The notes under the pieces were generated by a model. The model did no database searches. It worked only from the letters and a program-made list of their open reading frames with translations, and was not told the origin of the DNA. From Palaeococcus pacificus DY20341 (GTDB taxonomy: Archaea > Methanobacteriota_B > Thermococci > Thermococcales > Thermococcaceae): 64,000 nucleotides of DNA. Below are positions 44,454 through 55,141 of the stretch, one piece after another; position 1 is the stretch's first letter, and each line of letters begins with the position of its first letter. The stretch spans positions 248,001 through 312,000 of the forward strand of contig NZ_CP006019.1 in NCBI RefSeq assembly GCF_000725425.1, read 5' to 3'. The translations under genes and the position numbers were made by a program.

Positions 44454-46764
44454 ACATCGTTAAGTCTTCTCTGCTCAGGTAGCCTTCTAAGTAGAGGCCT
44501 CCTAGGAAAGCCTGCCCGACATTTATTCCATTATCTCCTCTTGGGACTTCTTGAGTTACATAGAACTTCAGACCGCTGGCTTCCACTATTTTCCTTATCG
44601 TTTTAACAATTAACTCGTTGTATGCAACACCACCGCTTATTCCGACGTTTTTTACTCCAAAGTCCTTAGCCTTCTCCACAGCTAACTCACCAAAGGCCCT
44701 TCCCAACGCCAAATGCGTGGAGTATGCTATATCCGCTGGATTAGCTTTGCTCTCAAGTGCCTGCGTGAAGAGGGATTCTACCATTATGTTCTCTCCGTTG
44801 TGCTCAATCCTAAAGTCTAAATCGTGCTTTCCTCTCATCGCTAAGCTTTCGAGCTTCATAGCGGGCTCTCCTTCGTAGGTTCTCCTATATGCAACGTTGA
44901 GCATAACAGCCATTGCATCAAGCACTCTTCCCGTTGACGAGGCATAGCTCACGTTTATATCTCTTACGAGCTGATTCAATGCAACGTTAAACTCTACCTC
45001 ACCGTATTTTAAGCTCTCGATAGCTTTTGGACAGCACTTCTCTATGATACTCCTCAGTTCTCCCGTATCGTAGACCTTGCTTAAAATTCCCATTAGAGCT
45101 CTCAATGGGTAGTAGCTCGCTAAATCACCACCTGGGAGGGGGTAGTAATCAATATGCGCTAATCTCTCAACATCCTCGTAGCTCATGTATATTATCTCTC
45201 CACCCCATGTCTTTCCATCAACACCATAGCCTACCCCATCTAAAGCTATCCCTACAATTTCATCGAGCTTATTTTCAGCCATTACTGATGCTATGTGTGC
45301 GTAGTGGTGTTGGACTTGGAGGAGCTCGACGTTTTCTTCATTTGCTATCTCCATAGCTAATTTTGTCGTATTGTAGAGTGGGTGGAGGTCAGCTATAACC
45401 AGTTCTAGGCTTTTAACTCTGAGGAGCTTCTTGAAGTGAGCTATTGCTTGGCGCATGAACTCCAAAATCTCAAGCTTTGATGTATTTCCTATGTACTGGC
45501 TTGGGTAAATTCTTCCGTTCTTTGCAAAGCCAAAAGCGTTTAAGAGCTCTGCACCCAAAGCCAGACCATTAAACTCGAATGGGATATCAATAGGTAAAGG
45601 CACGAAGCCTCTGCTCCTCCTAATTACCGCTCTCTTCCCGTCTACAAACCTTATGACGCTATCATCGGTTCTGTTGAGTATCTTCCTGTTGTGAAGCAAA
45701 AAGTAATCGGCTAAATCTTTAAGCTCCTCGAAGGCTTTATCATTGTCTTTAACCATAGGTAGTCCGGGGTAGTTCGCGGAGGTCATGACATAAACAGGGC
45801 TTTTTGAGTAGTGGAACAATAAATAGTGGATGCCTGAATAGGGGAGCATAACTCCTATTGTGTGCAGGTTTGGAGCTAGGCTCTCAGGAAGCGTGAAAGG
45901 TTCCTTCTTTTGGAGAGCGACTATAGGCTTGCGGTAGCTTAAAAGCTCCTCTTTCTCATCTTCTCTAACAACTGCAAACTGCTCTATTGTCTCTAGATCT
46001 TTTGCCATTAGTGCAAAGGGCTGTTGAGGTCTTAATATCCTTCTCCTAAGCTCCTCCACTGCTTCTTCGTTTGTCGCATCGCAGGCTATGTGGATTCCTC
46101 CTATTCCCTTAATTGCAACTATGTATCCTTTGTCTATGAGTTCAGCGGTTCTCTTTATTGGGTCTCCGCTTAACTCTCTCCCATCGCGGTCAAAGAGCAT
46201 ATACCTTGGACCACATACGGGACAGCATACTGGCTCTGCGTGGTACCTTCTATTCAATGGATCTGTGTACTCGCTTTCACAGAAATCGCACATATCAAAT
46301 TCTTTCATGGTGGTGTTGACTCTATCGTAGGGCAAATCCTCAATTATTGTAAACCTCGGTCCGCAGTTGGTGCAGACTATAAAAGGATACATGTAGCGTT
46401 TGTCATTTGGGTCGAAGAGCTCTTTAATGCAATCCTCACATATGCTCACATCTGGAGGAATGATAGAGTCTCCGCCGCCTCCGCCTGCTGAGCTCTTTTC
46501 TATGTAAAATGTATCAAACCCTTGGAGAGGAATTTCTTTCTTTTTAATCCGCTCTACTTTAGATAGAGGAGGTGTTTTGTACTTCAGGTCATGGAGAAAA
46601 GCATTTATATCTCTCTCCTTTCCCTCAACTACTATTTCTACACCGGCATCGCCAAGATTTTTCACATAACCCTTGAGATCGTGTTCATGGGCGATTCTGT
46701 AGACGAAGGGTCTAAATCCAACCCCTTGAACGATTCCTTCAACATGAATATGATATGCTTTCAT
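44452..46764 (-). CDS. hypF: Carbamoyltransferase HypF (hydrogenase maturation)
   Basis: Converts carbamoyl phosphate to carbamoyl-AMP and transfers it to HypE, the source of the cyanide ligands of the NiFe site. The 770-residue protein has all domains in order. Acylphosphatase comes first (residues 1-90, VEGIVQGVGFRPFVYRIA), then two Cys4 zinc fingers (CEDCIKELF to CTNCG, CDFCES to CCPVCG). A YrdC-like domain (about 190-380, KGIGGIHIACDATNEEAV, TSANYPGLP) and a Kae1-like domain (QHHYAHIASVMAE, GIALDGVGYG, GISGGVAYNE) follow. AGGTGAGAGG supports ATG 46764. It serves hydrogenases such as the one at 21.9-25.7 kb. Confidence 0.95.
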   Translation of the reverse strand: MKAYHIHVEGIVQGVGFRPFVYRIAHEHDLKGYVKNLGDAGVEIVVEGKERDINAFLHDLKYKTPPLSKVERIKKKEIPLQGFDTFYIEKSSAGGGGGDSIIPPDVSICEDCIKELFDPNDKRYMYPFIVCTNCGPRFTIIEDLPYDRVNTTMKEFDMCDFCESEYTDPLNRRYHAEPVCCPVCGPRYMLFDRDGRELSGDPIKRTAELIDKGYIVAIKGIGGIHIACDATNEEAVEELRRRILRPQQPFALMAKDLETIEQFAVVREDEKEELLSYRKPIVALQKKEPFTLPESLAPNLHTIGVMLPYSGIHYLLFHYSKSPVYVMTSANYPGLPMVKDNDKAFEELKDLADYFLLHNRKILNRTDDSVIRFVDGKRAVIRRSRGFVPLPIDIPFEFNGLALGAELLNAFGFAKNGRIYPSQYIGNTSKLEILEFMRQAIAHFKKLLRVKSLELVIADLHPLYNTTKLAMEIANEENVELLQVQHHYAHIASVMAENKLDEIVGIALDGVGYGVDGKTWGGEIIYMSYEDVERLAHIDYYPLPGGDLASYYPLRALMGILSKVYDTGELRSIIEKCCPKAIESLKYGEVEFNVALNQLVRDINVSYASSTGRVLDAMAVMLNVAYRRTYEGEPAMKLESLAMRGKHDLDFRIEHNGENIMVESLFTQALESKANPADIAYSTHLALGRAFGELAVEKAKDFGVKNVGISGGVAYNELIVKTIRKIVEASGLKFYVTQEVPRGDNGINVGQAFLGGLYLEGYLSREDLTM

Positions 46765-46796
46765 CCTCTCACCTACCCTTAAATCTGAAGAAAGGC

Positions 46797-46885
46797 ATTT
46801 ATACCTTTCCAAAACCAAAAGTTAACAACTAAAGAAGAAATTTTAAACTGAGAGGCTTAAACCAAAGGTTTCACACTTTCGAAAG
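46797..46885. promoter_or_regulatory. Divergent hypF/cutA promoter region with palindrome
   Basis: A minus-strand TATA box (GGTATAAATG, about 46797-46805) would start hypF near 46776. On the plus strand CTTTCGAAAG (46876-46885), a perfect 10-bp palindrome, runs into GGTTTAAAC, a likely TATA box for cutA. TTAAACC (about 46857) and GGTTTAA (about 46886) form a wider inverted repeat around it. Confidence 0.5.
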
Positions 46886-46925
46886 GTTTAAACTCTTCTC
46901 GGCTGAAATTTTCATGGTGGTATCT

Positions 46926-47237
46926 ATGAGCGAGATGGTATTGATATACACAACTTTTCCGGATTGGGAGAGTGCGGAGAGGATAACAAAGCACCTCTTA
47001 AAAGAAAAGCTGATTGCATGTGCAAACTTGAGGGAGCATAAAGCCTTTTACTGGTGGAAAGGAGAAATTCAGGAGGATAGTGAAGTTGGGGCTGTCCTAA
47101 AGACTAGGATAGACCACTGGAAGAAGGTGAAGGAGGTTATTAAGGAAATGCATCCATATGATGTGCCTGTGATAGTTAGGATTGATGTGGATAAGGTCAA
47201 CGAAGAGTACCTCCAATGGCTGATCGATGTCACATGA
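46926..47237 (+). CDS. cutA: CutA-type divalent cation tolerance protein
   Basis: A 103-residue trimeric ferredoxin-like-fold protein, typical CutA length: VLIYTTFPDWESAERITKHLLKEKLIACANLRE, FYWWKGEIQEDSEVGAVLKTR, then HPYDVPVIVRIDVDKVNEEYLQWL. Members bind Cu2+ and are very thermostable; the archaeal role is not settled. GGTGGT at 46916-46921 sets the start at ATG 46926. It is divergent from hypF and 24 nt before the DUF99 gene. Confidence 0.93.
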   Translation: MSEMVLIYTTFPDWESAERITKHLLKEKLIACANLREHKAFYWWKGEIQEDSEVGAVLKTRIDHWKKVKEVIKEMHPYDVPVIVRIDVDKVNEEYLQWLIDVT

Positions 47238-47261
47238 TTTTTTTATTTTGGGGGAATTTAA

Positions 47262-47843
47262 GTGAGGTTCTACAAAATAAAGCCCCAAATTAGGGTTATA
47301 GGGTTTGATGATGGGACTTTCCGCTTTAAAGGGCGAGGGAGGACTATTCTCGTTGGAGTGGTCATGAAGGGAAATAAAGATGTCTTAGGTGTTCTTACCC
47401 GCTGGATTGATGTGGATGGAAAGGATGCGACGGATAAAATGATCGATGCCATAAATAATAGCCGTTTTAAAGATTTGAGAGTTATAATGCTTAAGGGGAT
47501 AACCTACGCCGGTTTCAATATAGTTGATATTCAAAGGCTCAGCGAGGAGACAGGTTTGCCTGTAATAGTTGTGATAAGGAAGAGGCCTGATTTAAAAGCC
47601 ATGGAGAGTGCTTTAAGGAAGCACTTCTCTGATGCAGATGAGAGAATTGAGCTCCTCAAAAAAGCTGGCGAAGTAAGGGTGCTCATTGAAGGGAAGCTTT
47701 ATTATCAAACTTTCAACATGGACTATGGGCAGGCAGAGGAGGTGATAAAAGTCACCCAAAAGAGCTCTTTGATTCCAGAGCCGTTAAGGCTTGCACACAT
47801 GGTAGCAAGTGCCGTTATGTGCGGAGAGAGCAGAAGAGAATGA
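47262..47843 (+). CDS. DUF99 (UPF0215) protein, endonuclease V-like
   Basis: A 193-residue protein with the DUF99 pattern: [13 protein letters not shown] near residue 10, [50 protein letters not shown] and [22 protein letters not shown]99 is related in fold to endonuclease V, but activity is unproven; the Asp pair in GFDDGTF could bind metal. The start is GTG 47262 with GGGGGAATT upstream. It lies 24 nt after cutA and 38 nt before the polyprenol kinase gene, all on one strand. Confidence 0.8.
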   Translation: MRFYKIKPQIRVIGFDDGTFRFKGRGRTILVGVVMKGNKDVLGVLTRWIDVDGKDATDKMIDAINNSRFKDLRVIMLKGITYAGFNIVDIQRLSEETGLPVIVVIRKRPDLKAMESALRKHFSDADERIELLKKAGEVRVLIEGKLYYQTFNMDYGQAEEVIKVTQKSSLIPEPLRLAHMVASAVMCGESRRE

Positions 47844-47881
47844 TTTATAAGCCAAAAACTCCTAAATAATGCGGTGTTGCA

Positions 47882-48553
47882 ATGAGGGGCACGTGGGATT
47901 TAGTTTTGATAGTTTACATTTATGTATTCTCCGTTATTTGGCTTGGACAGTATTTGAGGAAGGGATATTCCGCCGATACGACTAGGAGAATAGTGCATAT
48001 TTTGGCGGGTGATATAATCGTTGTTCTTCCTCTCTTCGCTTCTTTGAAGTGGGTTTTGACTATTCCATTGGGATTAGCTGTTATCGTTTTGGTGGCATTT
48101 ATGCTTGGCCTTCCTATTAAACATGCTATGGTTCCAGAGGGAGATGATCCTCTTCATGCCTATGGCCCAGTTTACTACATAATAAGCATTGGGATACTTG
48201 TAGGGATTTTTGGGACGAAGAGCTTTATCCCTATAGTGGCCACATTTGTAATGGCGTGGGGGGATGGTTTTGCTGCATTGATGGGTAGAAAATTTGGAAA
48301 AAGAAGAATTATCAATGGTAAGACCTTGGAGGGGAGCTTAGCGTTTTTACTCTTTTCTCTCTTGGGAGTTACACTTAGCTATACACTTTGGGCTTACTTC
48401 ACGTCCTCTTCCATAAATGACGTACTCAGCGTAGCTCTCCTATCTTCAATTTCAGGGACTATTTTTGAGCTGCTGAGCGTTGGGAAGTTCGGGGCGTTTG
48501 ATAATTTTACCGTACCTCTTGGAGTGGCCCTAGTATTAAGATTCACATTTTAA
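47882..48553 (+). CDS. Diacylglycerol/polyprenol kinase family membrane protein
   Basis: A 223-residue protein with about six membrane helices. RRIVHILAGDIIVVLPLF, VPEGDDPLHAYGPVYYI, MAWGDGFAALMGRKFGKRRIINGKTLEGSLAF and FDNFTVPLGVAL follow the pattern of CTP-dependent dolichol/phytol kinases and cytidylyltransferase relatives. The K-T-L-E-G-S stretch marks the nucleotide/phosphate site. In archaea such enzymes may phosphorylate dolichol for glycan carriers or salvage polyprenols. Start is the ATG at 47882, after a short GCGGTG leader. Confidence 0.78.
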   Translation: MRGTWDLVLIVYIYVFSVIWLGQYLRKGYSADTTRRIVHILAGDIIVVLPLFASLKWVLTIPLGLAVIVLVAFMLGLPIKHAMVPEGDDPLHAYGPVYYIISIGILVGIFGTKSFIPIVATFVMAWGDGFAALMGRKFGKRRIINGKTLEGSLAFLLFSLLGVTLSYTLWAYFTSSSINDVLSVALLSSISGTIFELLSVGKFGAFDNFTVPLGVALVLRFTF

Positions 48554-48589
48554 AAAAAGGTTATATAGAATGGAGGCTAATCTAAATCC

Positions 48590-49672
48590 ATGACCGATTT
48601 AGATGAGATGATAACGCTCATTAAGAAGGGACTGTGGGATGAAGCTCTTTCTAGAGTTGCTAAGCTGGAGAATAACTTAGATAAGGTGCAAGTTCTAATT
48701 TTTATCGGCACTGAGCTGTATTCACATCATGGTGATCTTGAAGGTGCGCTTCAAATCCTTGGGGATGCGGAATACTATTCCAACAAAATAAAAGCGCCCG
48801 CTAGAAAGGCCATAGCTTACGCAAATTTGGGCTTTGCCTATTCTCTCTTTGGAGATTATGAAAGTGCTGGGGAGTTATTTCTCCGGGCACTTGATAATGT
48901 GGACAAGCTGGACAAGATGGCAGAGAAGGGAGAAGTTCTGGGAATTGTGGCTCAGTATTTAGGAATGGCTGGGATGATAGAGGATGCCATCGAATACTTT
49001 GAGGAAGCCTTTGATTTAATAGTAAACTCGAAGATAGAATATGTCCAGAAATTGGACTTGCTTATAAAGCTCGGGGATTTGATGGTTAATAGCGGGGACT
49101 ACTTACAATCAAAGGAAGCTTTGTACTTTTATGAACGGGCTTATGATTTGTTTGATAAATTGCGTGTGAGTGATAGGGCTGCGGACGTTGAAAAGAAGAT
49201 ATACCTATGCAGAACCCTTCCTTATTCCGGCACTCCTGAAGTTAGAAAAGCTCTTAAAGAGGGTAGATATGCGTATATAACAACCAAAGTGCTACAATCG
49301 GACATGTCAAACAAAGATAAGCTGATAGCTCTTTTAGAAATTGCACTCTGGCTTAAAAAGATGAATATTCTTACATATAAGGATACGGTAGAAGAAGCTT
49401 TGAAGTTAATGGACATCTCAGAGTTGTCTGGTGAGGAATTAGAGCATGTTGCAACACTCCTAACTGAGCTGGGCAAACTAAAACATGCTTTGAAATTAGC
49501 GGTAAATATATCCAATGTGGAGAAGCAGAGTGAGGCGTTTAAAGGGATAGCATTAGCTCTTGCAGGGAATGGACAATTTATAGAGGCTGAAAGAATAATA
49601 AAGGAAATACCAGATCCCGATATTAGAAATGAAGCTATGAATGAATTAAAGAAAATAATCCTGAGCCGGTAA
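48590..49672 (+). CDS. TPR-repeat protein
   Basis: A 360-residue soluble protein made of tandem helical repeats. At least five TPR-like units are visible, for example AIAYANLGFAYSLFGDYESAGELFLRAL, VLGIVAQYLGMAGMIEDAIEYFEEAF and KLGDLMVNSGDYLQSKEALYFYERAY. No enzymatic domain, signal or membrane segment was seen. TPR arrays mediate protein contacts; no partner is indicated. Starts at ATG 48590 preceded by TATA-like AAAAGGTTATATAG, giving a very short leader without a clear ribosome-binding site. Confidence 0.75.
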   Translation: MTDLDEMITLIKKGLWDEALSRVAKLENNLDKVQVLIFIGTELYSHHGDLEGALQILGDAEYYSNKIKAPARKAIAYANLGFAYSLFGDYESAGELFLRALDNVDKLDKMAEKGEVLGIVAQYLGMAGMIEDAIEYFEEAFDLIVNSKIEYVQKLDLLIKLGDLMVNSGDYLQSKEALYFYERAYDLFDKLRVSDRAADVEKKIYLCRTLPYSGTPEVRKALKEGRYAYITTKVLQSDMSNKDKLIALLEIALWLKKMNILTYKDTVEEALKLMDISELSGEELEHVATLLTELGKLKHALKLAVNISNVEKQSEAFKGIALALAGNGQFIEAERIIKEIPDPDIRNEAMNELKKIILSR

Positions 49673-49714
49673 AAGTTTAAATATTCTTTTTTCCTTTATT
49701 TCTGCGGGATAGCC

Positions 49715-50653
49715 ATGATATTTGATGCACACTCAGATTTGCCAACCTACATCTACGACATGAGGAAAAAAGGCAAAAATCAGGTTCTTGAGGAGAATTT
49801 TGAGAAGTTCTTTGGCAACGTTGTGACTAGCAGAGTAATGGCAATTTGGACTAGGGCAGATAAAAGATCAATCGCCTTAAGATATGCCCTCGAAGTTTTG
49901 AACGCCTTTTACAAGGACGTGTCGGAGAGCGAGAGCTTTTCTATAGTAACGAGTGTTGATGGCATGAGAAAGGCAATAAAAAGCGGAAGAGTAGCACTTT
50001 GGCTTGGCCTTGAGGGAGGGGAGCCCATCGAGGATAGCTTAGACCTCTTAGAGGTGTTCTATAAGCTCGGCCTTAGAGTGCTAACTTTAACGTGGAGCCT
50101 CAGGAATGCCATAGGTGACGGCGTCTTTGAAAGAACAAACGGGGGCCTAACGAACTTCGGTGTCGAGGTTTTAGGGAAGTGTGAGGAGTTGGGCATACTG
50201 GTAGACTTGAGCCACATAAATGAGGCAGGCTTTTGGGATGCCATCAATACGACTGCCTTTCCTCTAATTGCTTCTCACTCTAATGCCTACGCTCTCTGCG
50301 ACAACCCGCGCAACTTAAAGGACGAGCAGATTAAGGCCATAGCCGAGCGAGGAGGGGTCATAGGCATAAACGCAATTCCAATCTTTGTCGACAAGGAGAA
50401 GCCGACCTTGGGGAAGATGGTAGAGCACATTCTTTACATGGTGGATTTAGCTGGATATGAGCATGTAGGCTTTGGCTTTGACTTCGTTTACTACCTTGGT
50501 GGAGGGAGGGACAAAAGAGTAGAGAGTTTTTTTGAAGATGAGAGCAAAATTCCAAATCTTATAGAAGTTCTCGGAGAGAGAATGAGCAAAAAGGAGCTTG
50601 ATGCTGTGAAGTTTAAGAACTTTGAGCGGGTGTTTGAAAAAGTCATAGGGTAA
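49715..50653 (+). CDS. Membrane-dipeptidase family (M19) metallopeptidase
   Basis: A 312-residue TIM-barrel zinc peptidase related to renal dipeptidase. IFDAHSDLPTYIYDM has the HxD ligands at the first strand, WLGLEGGEPIED the bridging Glu, VDLSHINEAGFWD and ASHSNAYALCDNPRNL the later His ligands, and HVGFGFDFVYYLGG the final Asp region. No signal peptide is present, so it is cytosolic, unlike the animal enzyme. It probably cleaves dipeptides with relaxed C-terminal stereospecificity. Confidence 0.9.
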   Translation: MIFDAHSDLPTYIYDMRKKGKNQVLEENFEKFFGNVVTSRVMAIWTRADKRSIALRYALEVLNAFYKDVSESESFSIVTSVDGMRKAIKSGRVALWLGLEGGEPIEDSLDLLEVFYKLGLRVLTLTWSLRNAIGDGVFERTNGGLTNFGVEVLGKCEELGILVDLSHINEAGFWDAINTTAFPLIASHSNAYALCDNPRNLKDEQIKAIAERGGVIGINAIPIFVDKEKPTLGKMVEHILYMVDLAGYEHVGFGFDFVYYLGGGRDKRVESFFEDESKIPNLIEVLGERMSKKELDAVKFKNFERVFEKVIG

Positions 50654-50695
50654 ACCTTTGGCAAACTTTAAAATCCTCTTTGAGTAGCTTAAGTC

Positions 50696-51628
50696 ATGCT
50701 TGAAAAACTCTTTAGCTTAGGTTATGCAAAAGACTTTGCCGAGCGCTATTACCAGCTCTGGGGTGAGAGAGCCTTAAGGATAGCTGAAGCTATGGAAAAG
50801 CCCCTTCCAAGATGCTTTCGGGTGAACACGCTTAGGGTTGAAGTTCCTAAGCTTACCAAAATTCTAAATAAGAAAGGCTTTCAGTTTAAAAGAATCCCCT
50901 GGGCGAGGGAGGGCTTTTGCTTAACGAGGGAGCCGTTTTCTATAACCTCAACGCCCGAGTACTTAAGCGGCCTTCTTTATATCCAAGAAGCATCGTCCAT
51001 GTATCCCCCGGTGGCCTTAGAGCCAAAGCCTGGTGAGGTTGTTGCCGATATGGCCGCCGCTCCAGGTGGAAAGACTTCTTATTTGGCCCAGCTCATGGAG
51101 AATAAGGGCATAATCTATGCTTTCGATGTTGGGGGAGAAAGGCTTAAAGAAATGCGCCTAAACATCTCGCGCCTAGGCGTTACAAACACAATAATCTTCC
51201 ATAAGAGCTCCCTCTATATGGACGAGCTTGGCATTGAATTTGATAAAATTCTCCTCGATGCCCCCTGTACTGGGAGCGGGACGATACACAAAAACCCAGA
51301 GAGAAAATCGAGCAGAACAATGGAGGACGTGAAATTCTGTCAAAACCTCCAAATGCAGATGGTTAAAGTAGCGTTAGAAAACCTGAAGAAAGGGGGAATT
51401 CTTGTTTATTCAACTTGCTCACTTGAGCCGGAGGAAAATGAATTCGTCGTCCAGTGGATTTTAGATAACTTTAATGTGGAGATTTTGCCCTTAAGGTACG
51501 GCGAGCCTGCTCTAACTAAGCCCTTTGGAATTGAGCTGAGTGAGGAGATAGCAAAGGCGAGAAGGTTTTTCCCTGATAAGCATGAGACAAGCGGCTTTTT
51601 TGTTGTGAAAATTAAAAAGAATGAGTAA
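50696..51628 (+). CDS. RNA (cytosine-C5) methyltransferase, Trm4/NSUN family
   Basis: A 310-residue SAM-dependent enzyme. RCFRVNTLR starts the N-terminal RNA-binding part. AAAPGGKTSYLAQLM is the SAM loop (about residue 120), LLDAPCTGSGT the motif IV cysteine, and VYSTCSLEPEENEFVVQWIL the motif VI catalytic cysteine. It lacks a PUA domain, so it resembles archaeal Trm4 (tRNA C48/49-type) more than NSUN6-type proteins. The gene starts 42 nt after the dipeptidase gene. Confidence 0.88.
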   Translation: MLEKLFSLGYAKDFAERYYQLWGERALRIAEAMEKPLPRCFRVNTLRVEVPKLTKILNKKGFQFKRIPWAREGFCLTREPFSITSTPEYLSGLLYIQEASSMYPPVALEPKPGEVVADMAAAPGGKTSYLAQLMENKGIIYAFDVGGERLKEMRLNISRLGVTNTIIFHKSSLYMDELGIEFDKILLDAPCTGSGTIHKNPERKSSRTMEDVKFCQNLQMQMVKVALENLKKGGILVYSTCSLEPEENEFVVQWILDNFNVEILPLRYGEPALTKPFGIELSEEIAKARRFFPDKHETSGFFVVKIKKNE

Positions 51629-51654
51629 TTTTTGGTGGACTCTTTAGGCAAACT

Positions 51655-52644
51655 CTAAGATGTTTTTTCTCTTTCCAAAAGGGCAGCTTCTATTTCATGC
51701 AGTTTTTCCTTTGCTTCTTCGCTTAAAAGGCTTTCAAGCTCTTTTCTTGCCGCTTCTGCAACCTCAAACTTAGAATCGAAGCCCTCTGCGACTTTTGCCC
51801 AAGATATCTTCTTCCCTTCGATGAACACATCTATGTCAGCAAAGCGCTTGTACCCTCTATACTCCAGACCTTTGAGCAGAAACTTGATTTTTAGAGGGTC
51901 TTCCCAAGTTATGAGCTTCACTTTGTAAACTTTTATTCTCATAAAGGGTCTCGGGTAGTCCCAGTCCCAGCCTTCACTCACAACAAAACCCAAGTCCAAG
52001 TCCTCCAAAACGAGCAGCAAGCGCTCTATATTTTCTTCGTATCTTTTTTCTGTGTCGTAGATTCTAATTACCACTTCTTCCCATCCTTTTGGAAGTGTTT
52101 TGTAAAGCAAAACGGGCAAATCCAGACTAAGCGTTCTGTAAAAGTCAATGAAGTCCCTTTGAATTAAAAATGCTCCCTTTAAATCGCTCAGCCCAATGGG
52201 GTTGCTTAATTTTTTATCGGTAATTAATAGCAGGGTATCATTTTCCTCTCCTTCGTTAACTCCTCTGGCAAAGCTTGTTTCTTGACCACCATACCTATTT
52301 GAGATAATCAACGAAGCACTTTCTGCACCTTTGGGAAGCCTGAGCACTAGGATATGGGGGCCCAAGTTAACCCTTTCAACAGGGGCCTTTGAGTTTAGAA
52401 GTTCCTTTAAAACGCTGTCACAGCGCATACTTACCAAAAAGGCCCCTCTTTTAAGATTCAACGTGGTTTTCCACTCTTCCGGGGGTGTCACAAATACTAT
52501 TGTGTGAAATTCTTCGCTTTTGGCCATTGCGTCATTCACAGAAAGTTTTTGAACTCCGAAGAGATTGCTCAAAAACTCTTCTCCCTGCTCCACATTGGAT
52601 ACTCTAAGAAACACAAGTGAAGGTCCAAAACGTATTAATCTCAT
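51655..52644 (-). CDS. Unrecognised conserved-looking protein, partner of phosphoesterase gene
   Basis: A 329-residue soluble protein I do not recognise. It has alternating beta/alpha character, acidic composition and a C-terminal charged helix (ARKELESLLSEEAKEKLHEIEAAL). Segments such as GPHILVLRLPKGAESASLIIS and WEEVVIRIYDTEKRYEENIERLLLVLEDL look structured. No nucleotide-binding, metal or membrane motif is apparent. The start codon overlaps the last base of the preceding phosphoesterase gene, so the two are almost certainly one operon and may act together. Confidence 0.6.
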   Translation of the reverse strand: MRLIRFGPSLVFLRVSNVEQGEEFLSNLFGVQKLSVNDAMAKSEEFHTIVFVTPPEEWKTTLNLKRGAFLVSMRCDSVLKELLNSKAPVERVNLGPHILVLRLPKGAESASLIISNRYGGQETSFARGVNEGEENDTLLLITDKKLSNPIGLSDLKGAFLIQRDFIDFYRTLSLDLPVLLYKTLPKGWEEVVIRIYDTEKRYEENIERLLLVLEDLDLGFVVSEGWDWDYPRPFMRIKVYKVKLITWEDPLKIKFLLKGLEYRGYKRFADIDVFIEGKKISWAKVAEGFDSKFEVAEAARKELESLLSEEAKEKLHEIEAALLEREKTS

Positions 52645-53237
52645 TACAATCCCCTCATAAGTTTATATCCTCTTTCAAAGTTTGTGCCGTCGGGATATTT
52701 AACCTTCAAAATCTTTCTGCTGGGAAGGAGTATGAAATTAACATTCAAGAGGCCATTTAATCCTTTAGGGATTATTTTAAAGCTGTGGCCGTAGAGCTTT
52801 AGATCCACATCGTTGAGCTCCAGCAAGTCTTTCGGCTCATGGGCGAGTGCTAGTTTAAGGCCTTCAATCTCTAAAATACTCCTAGGCCTTAAAATCCGGC
52901 TTTTTGTGGTGATCTTTTTTAGAATGTCTATATCATCTTCATTTCCAGGAATAATGTAAATTTTAGCGTCCGAGTTTTCCAAGATGTTCAAAAGATGCCT
53001 TAATGAGTTCTCATATTTATACCTTAATTCGGGCTTTCTTTCGAGTTTTATATTATCCACTAAGTCCCCCGTGTGAATTATGTATTCTGGCTCAATCTTC
53101 TCTATGATATTCAGGATGAAGGGGTATATGTTGTCGGGGGTGTCGCTGATGTGCATTAGCTTAGCTTCTCCGCTTTTTAAAAGCTCATCTGGGATGTGGC
53201 GTTTTCTAAAGAACCTAGAGATGTTGAACGATACCAT
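52644..53237 (-). CDS. Calcineurin-like phosphoesterase with altered metal motifs
   Basis: A 197-residue protein with the YfcE/calcineurin fold order: LMHISDTPDNIY, YIIHTGDLVDN, IYIIPGNEDDIDIL, LALAHEPKDL and LYGHSFKIIP. Canonical D-x-H is D-x-P here, GNH(D/E) is GNED, and the last GHxH is GHSF, so several metal-binding histidines are missing. Activity could be lost, altered, or complemented by other residues. It is the first gene of the pair and its predicted transcript start, from the shared TATA at 53261-53270, falls almost at the ATG, suggesting leaderless mRNA. Confidence 0.7.
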   Translation of the reverse strand: MVSFNISRFFRKRHIPDELLKSGEAKLMHISDTPDNIYPFILNIIEKIEPEYIIHTGDLVDNIKLERKPELRYKYENSLRHLLNILENSDAKIYIIPGNEDDIDILKKITTKSRILRPRSILEIEGLKLALAHEPKDLLELNDVDLKLYGHSFKIIPKGLNGLLNVNFILLPSRKILKVKYPDGTNFERGYKLMRGL

Positions 53238-53260
53238 TAATGTATCTTTTTCAAAAATTC

Positions 53261-53270
53261 TTTATATAAG
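53261..53270. promoter_or_regulatory. Single TATA box shared by divergent genes
   Basis: TTTATATAAG is nearly symmetrical and is the only TATA-like box in the 60-nt gap between the phosphoesterase and lysine-dehydrogenase-like genes. Used in either direction it starts transcription about 25 nt away: near 53240 (minus, at the phosphoesterase ATG) or near 53290 (plus, at the GGTGGT ribosome-binding site). Confidence 0.5.
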
Positions 53271-53297
53271 TTTGGATGAAATAACGCAGGTGGTAAT

Positions 53298-55045
<1,748 letters not shown>

Positions 55046-55141
55046 TATTTAACAATTCCGCATTTAAACACTTACAGCCCACAATTAGTTTTTTATAGCA
55101 TGGCTTCTTAATTTTTTAGAGCGCAATCAGGAGGGTTATCA

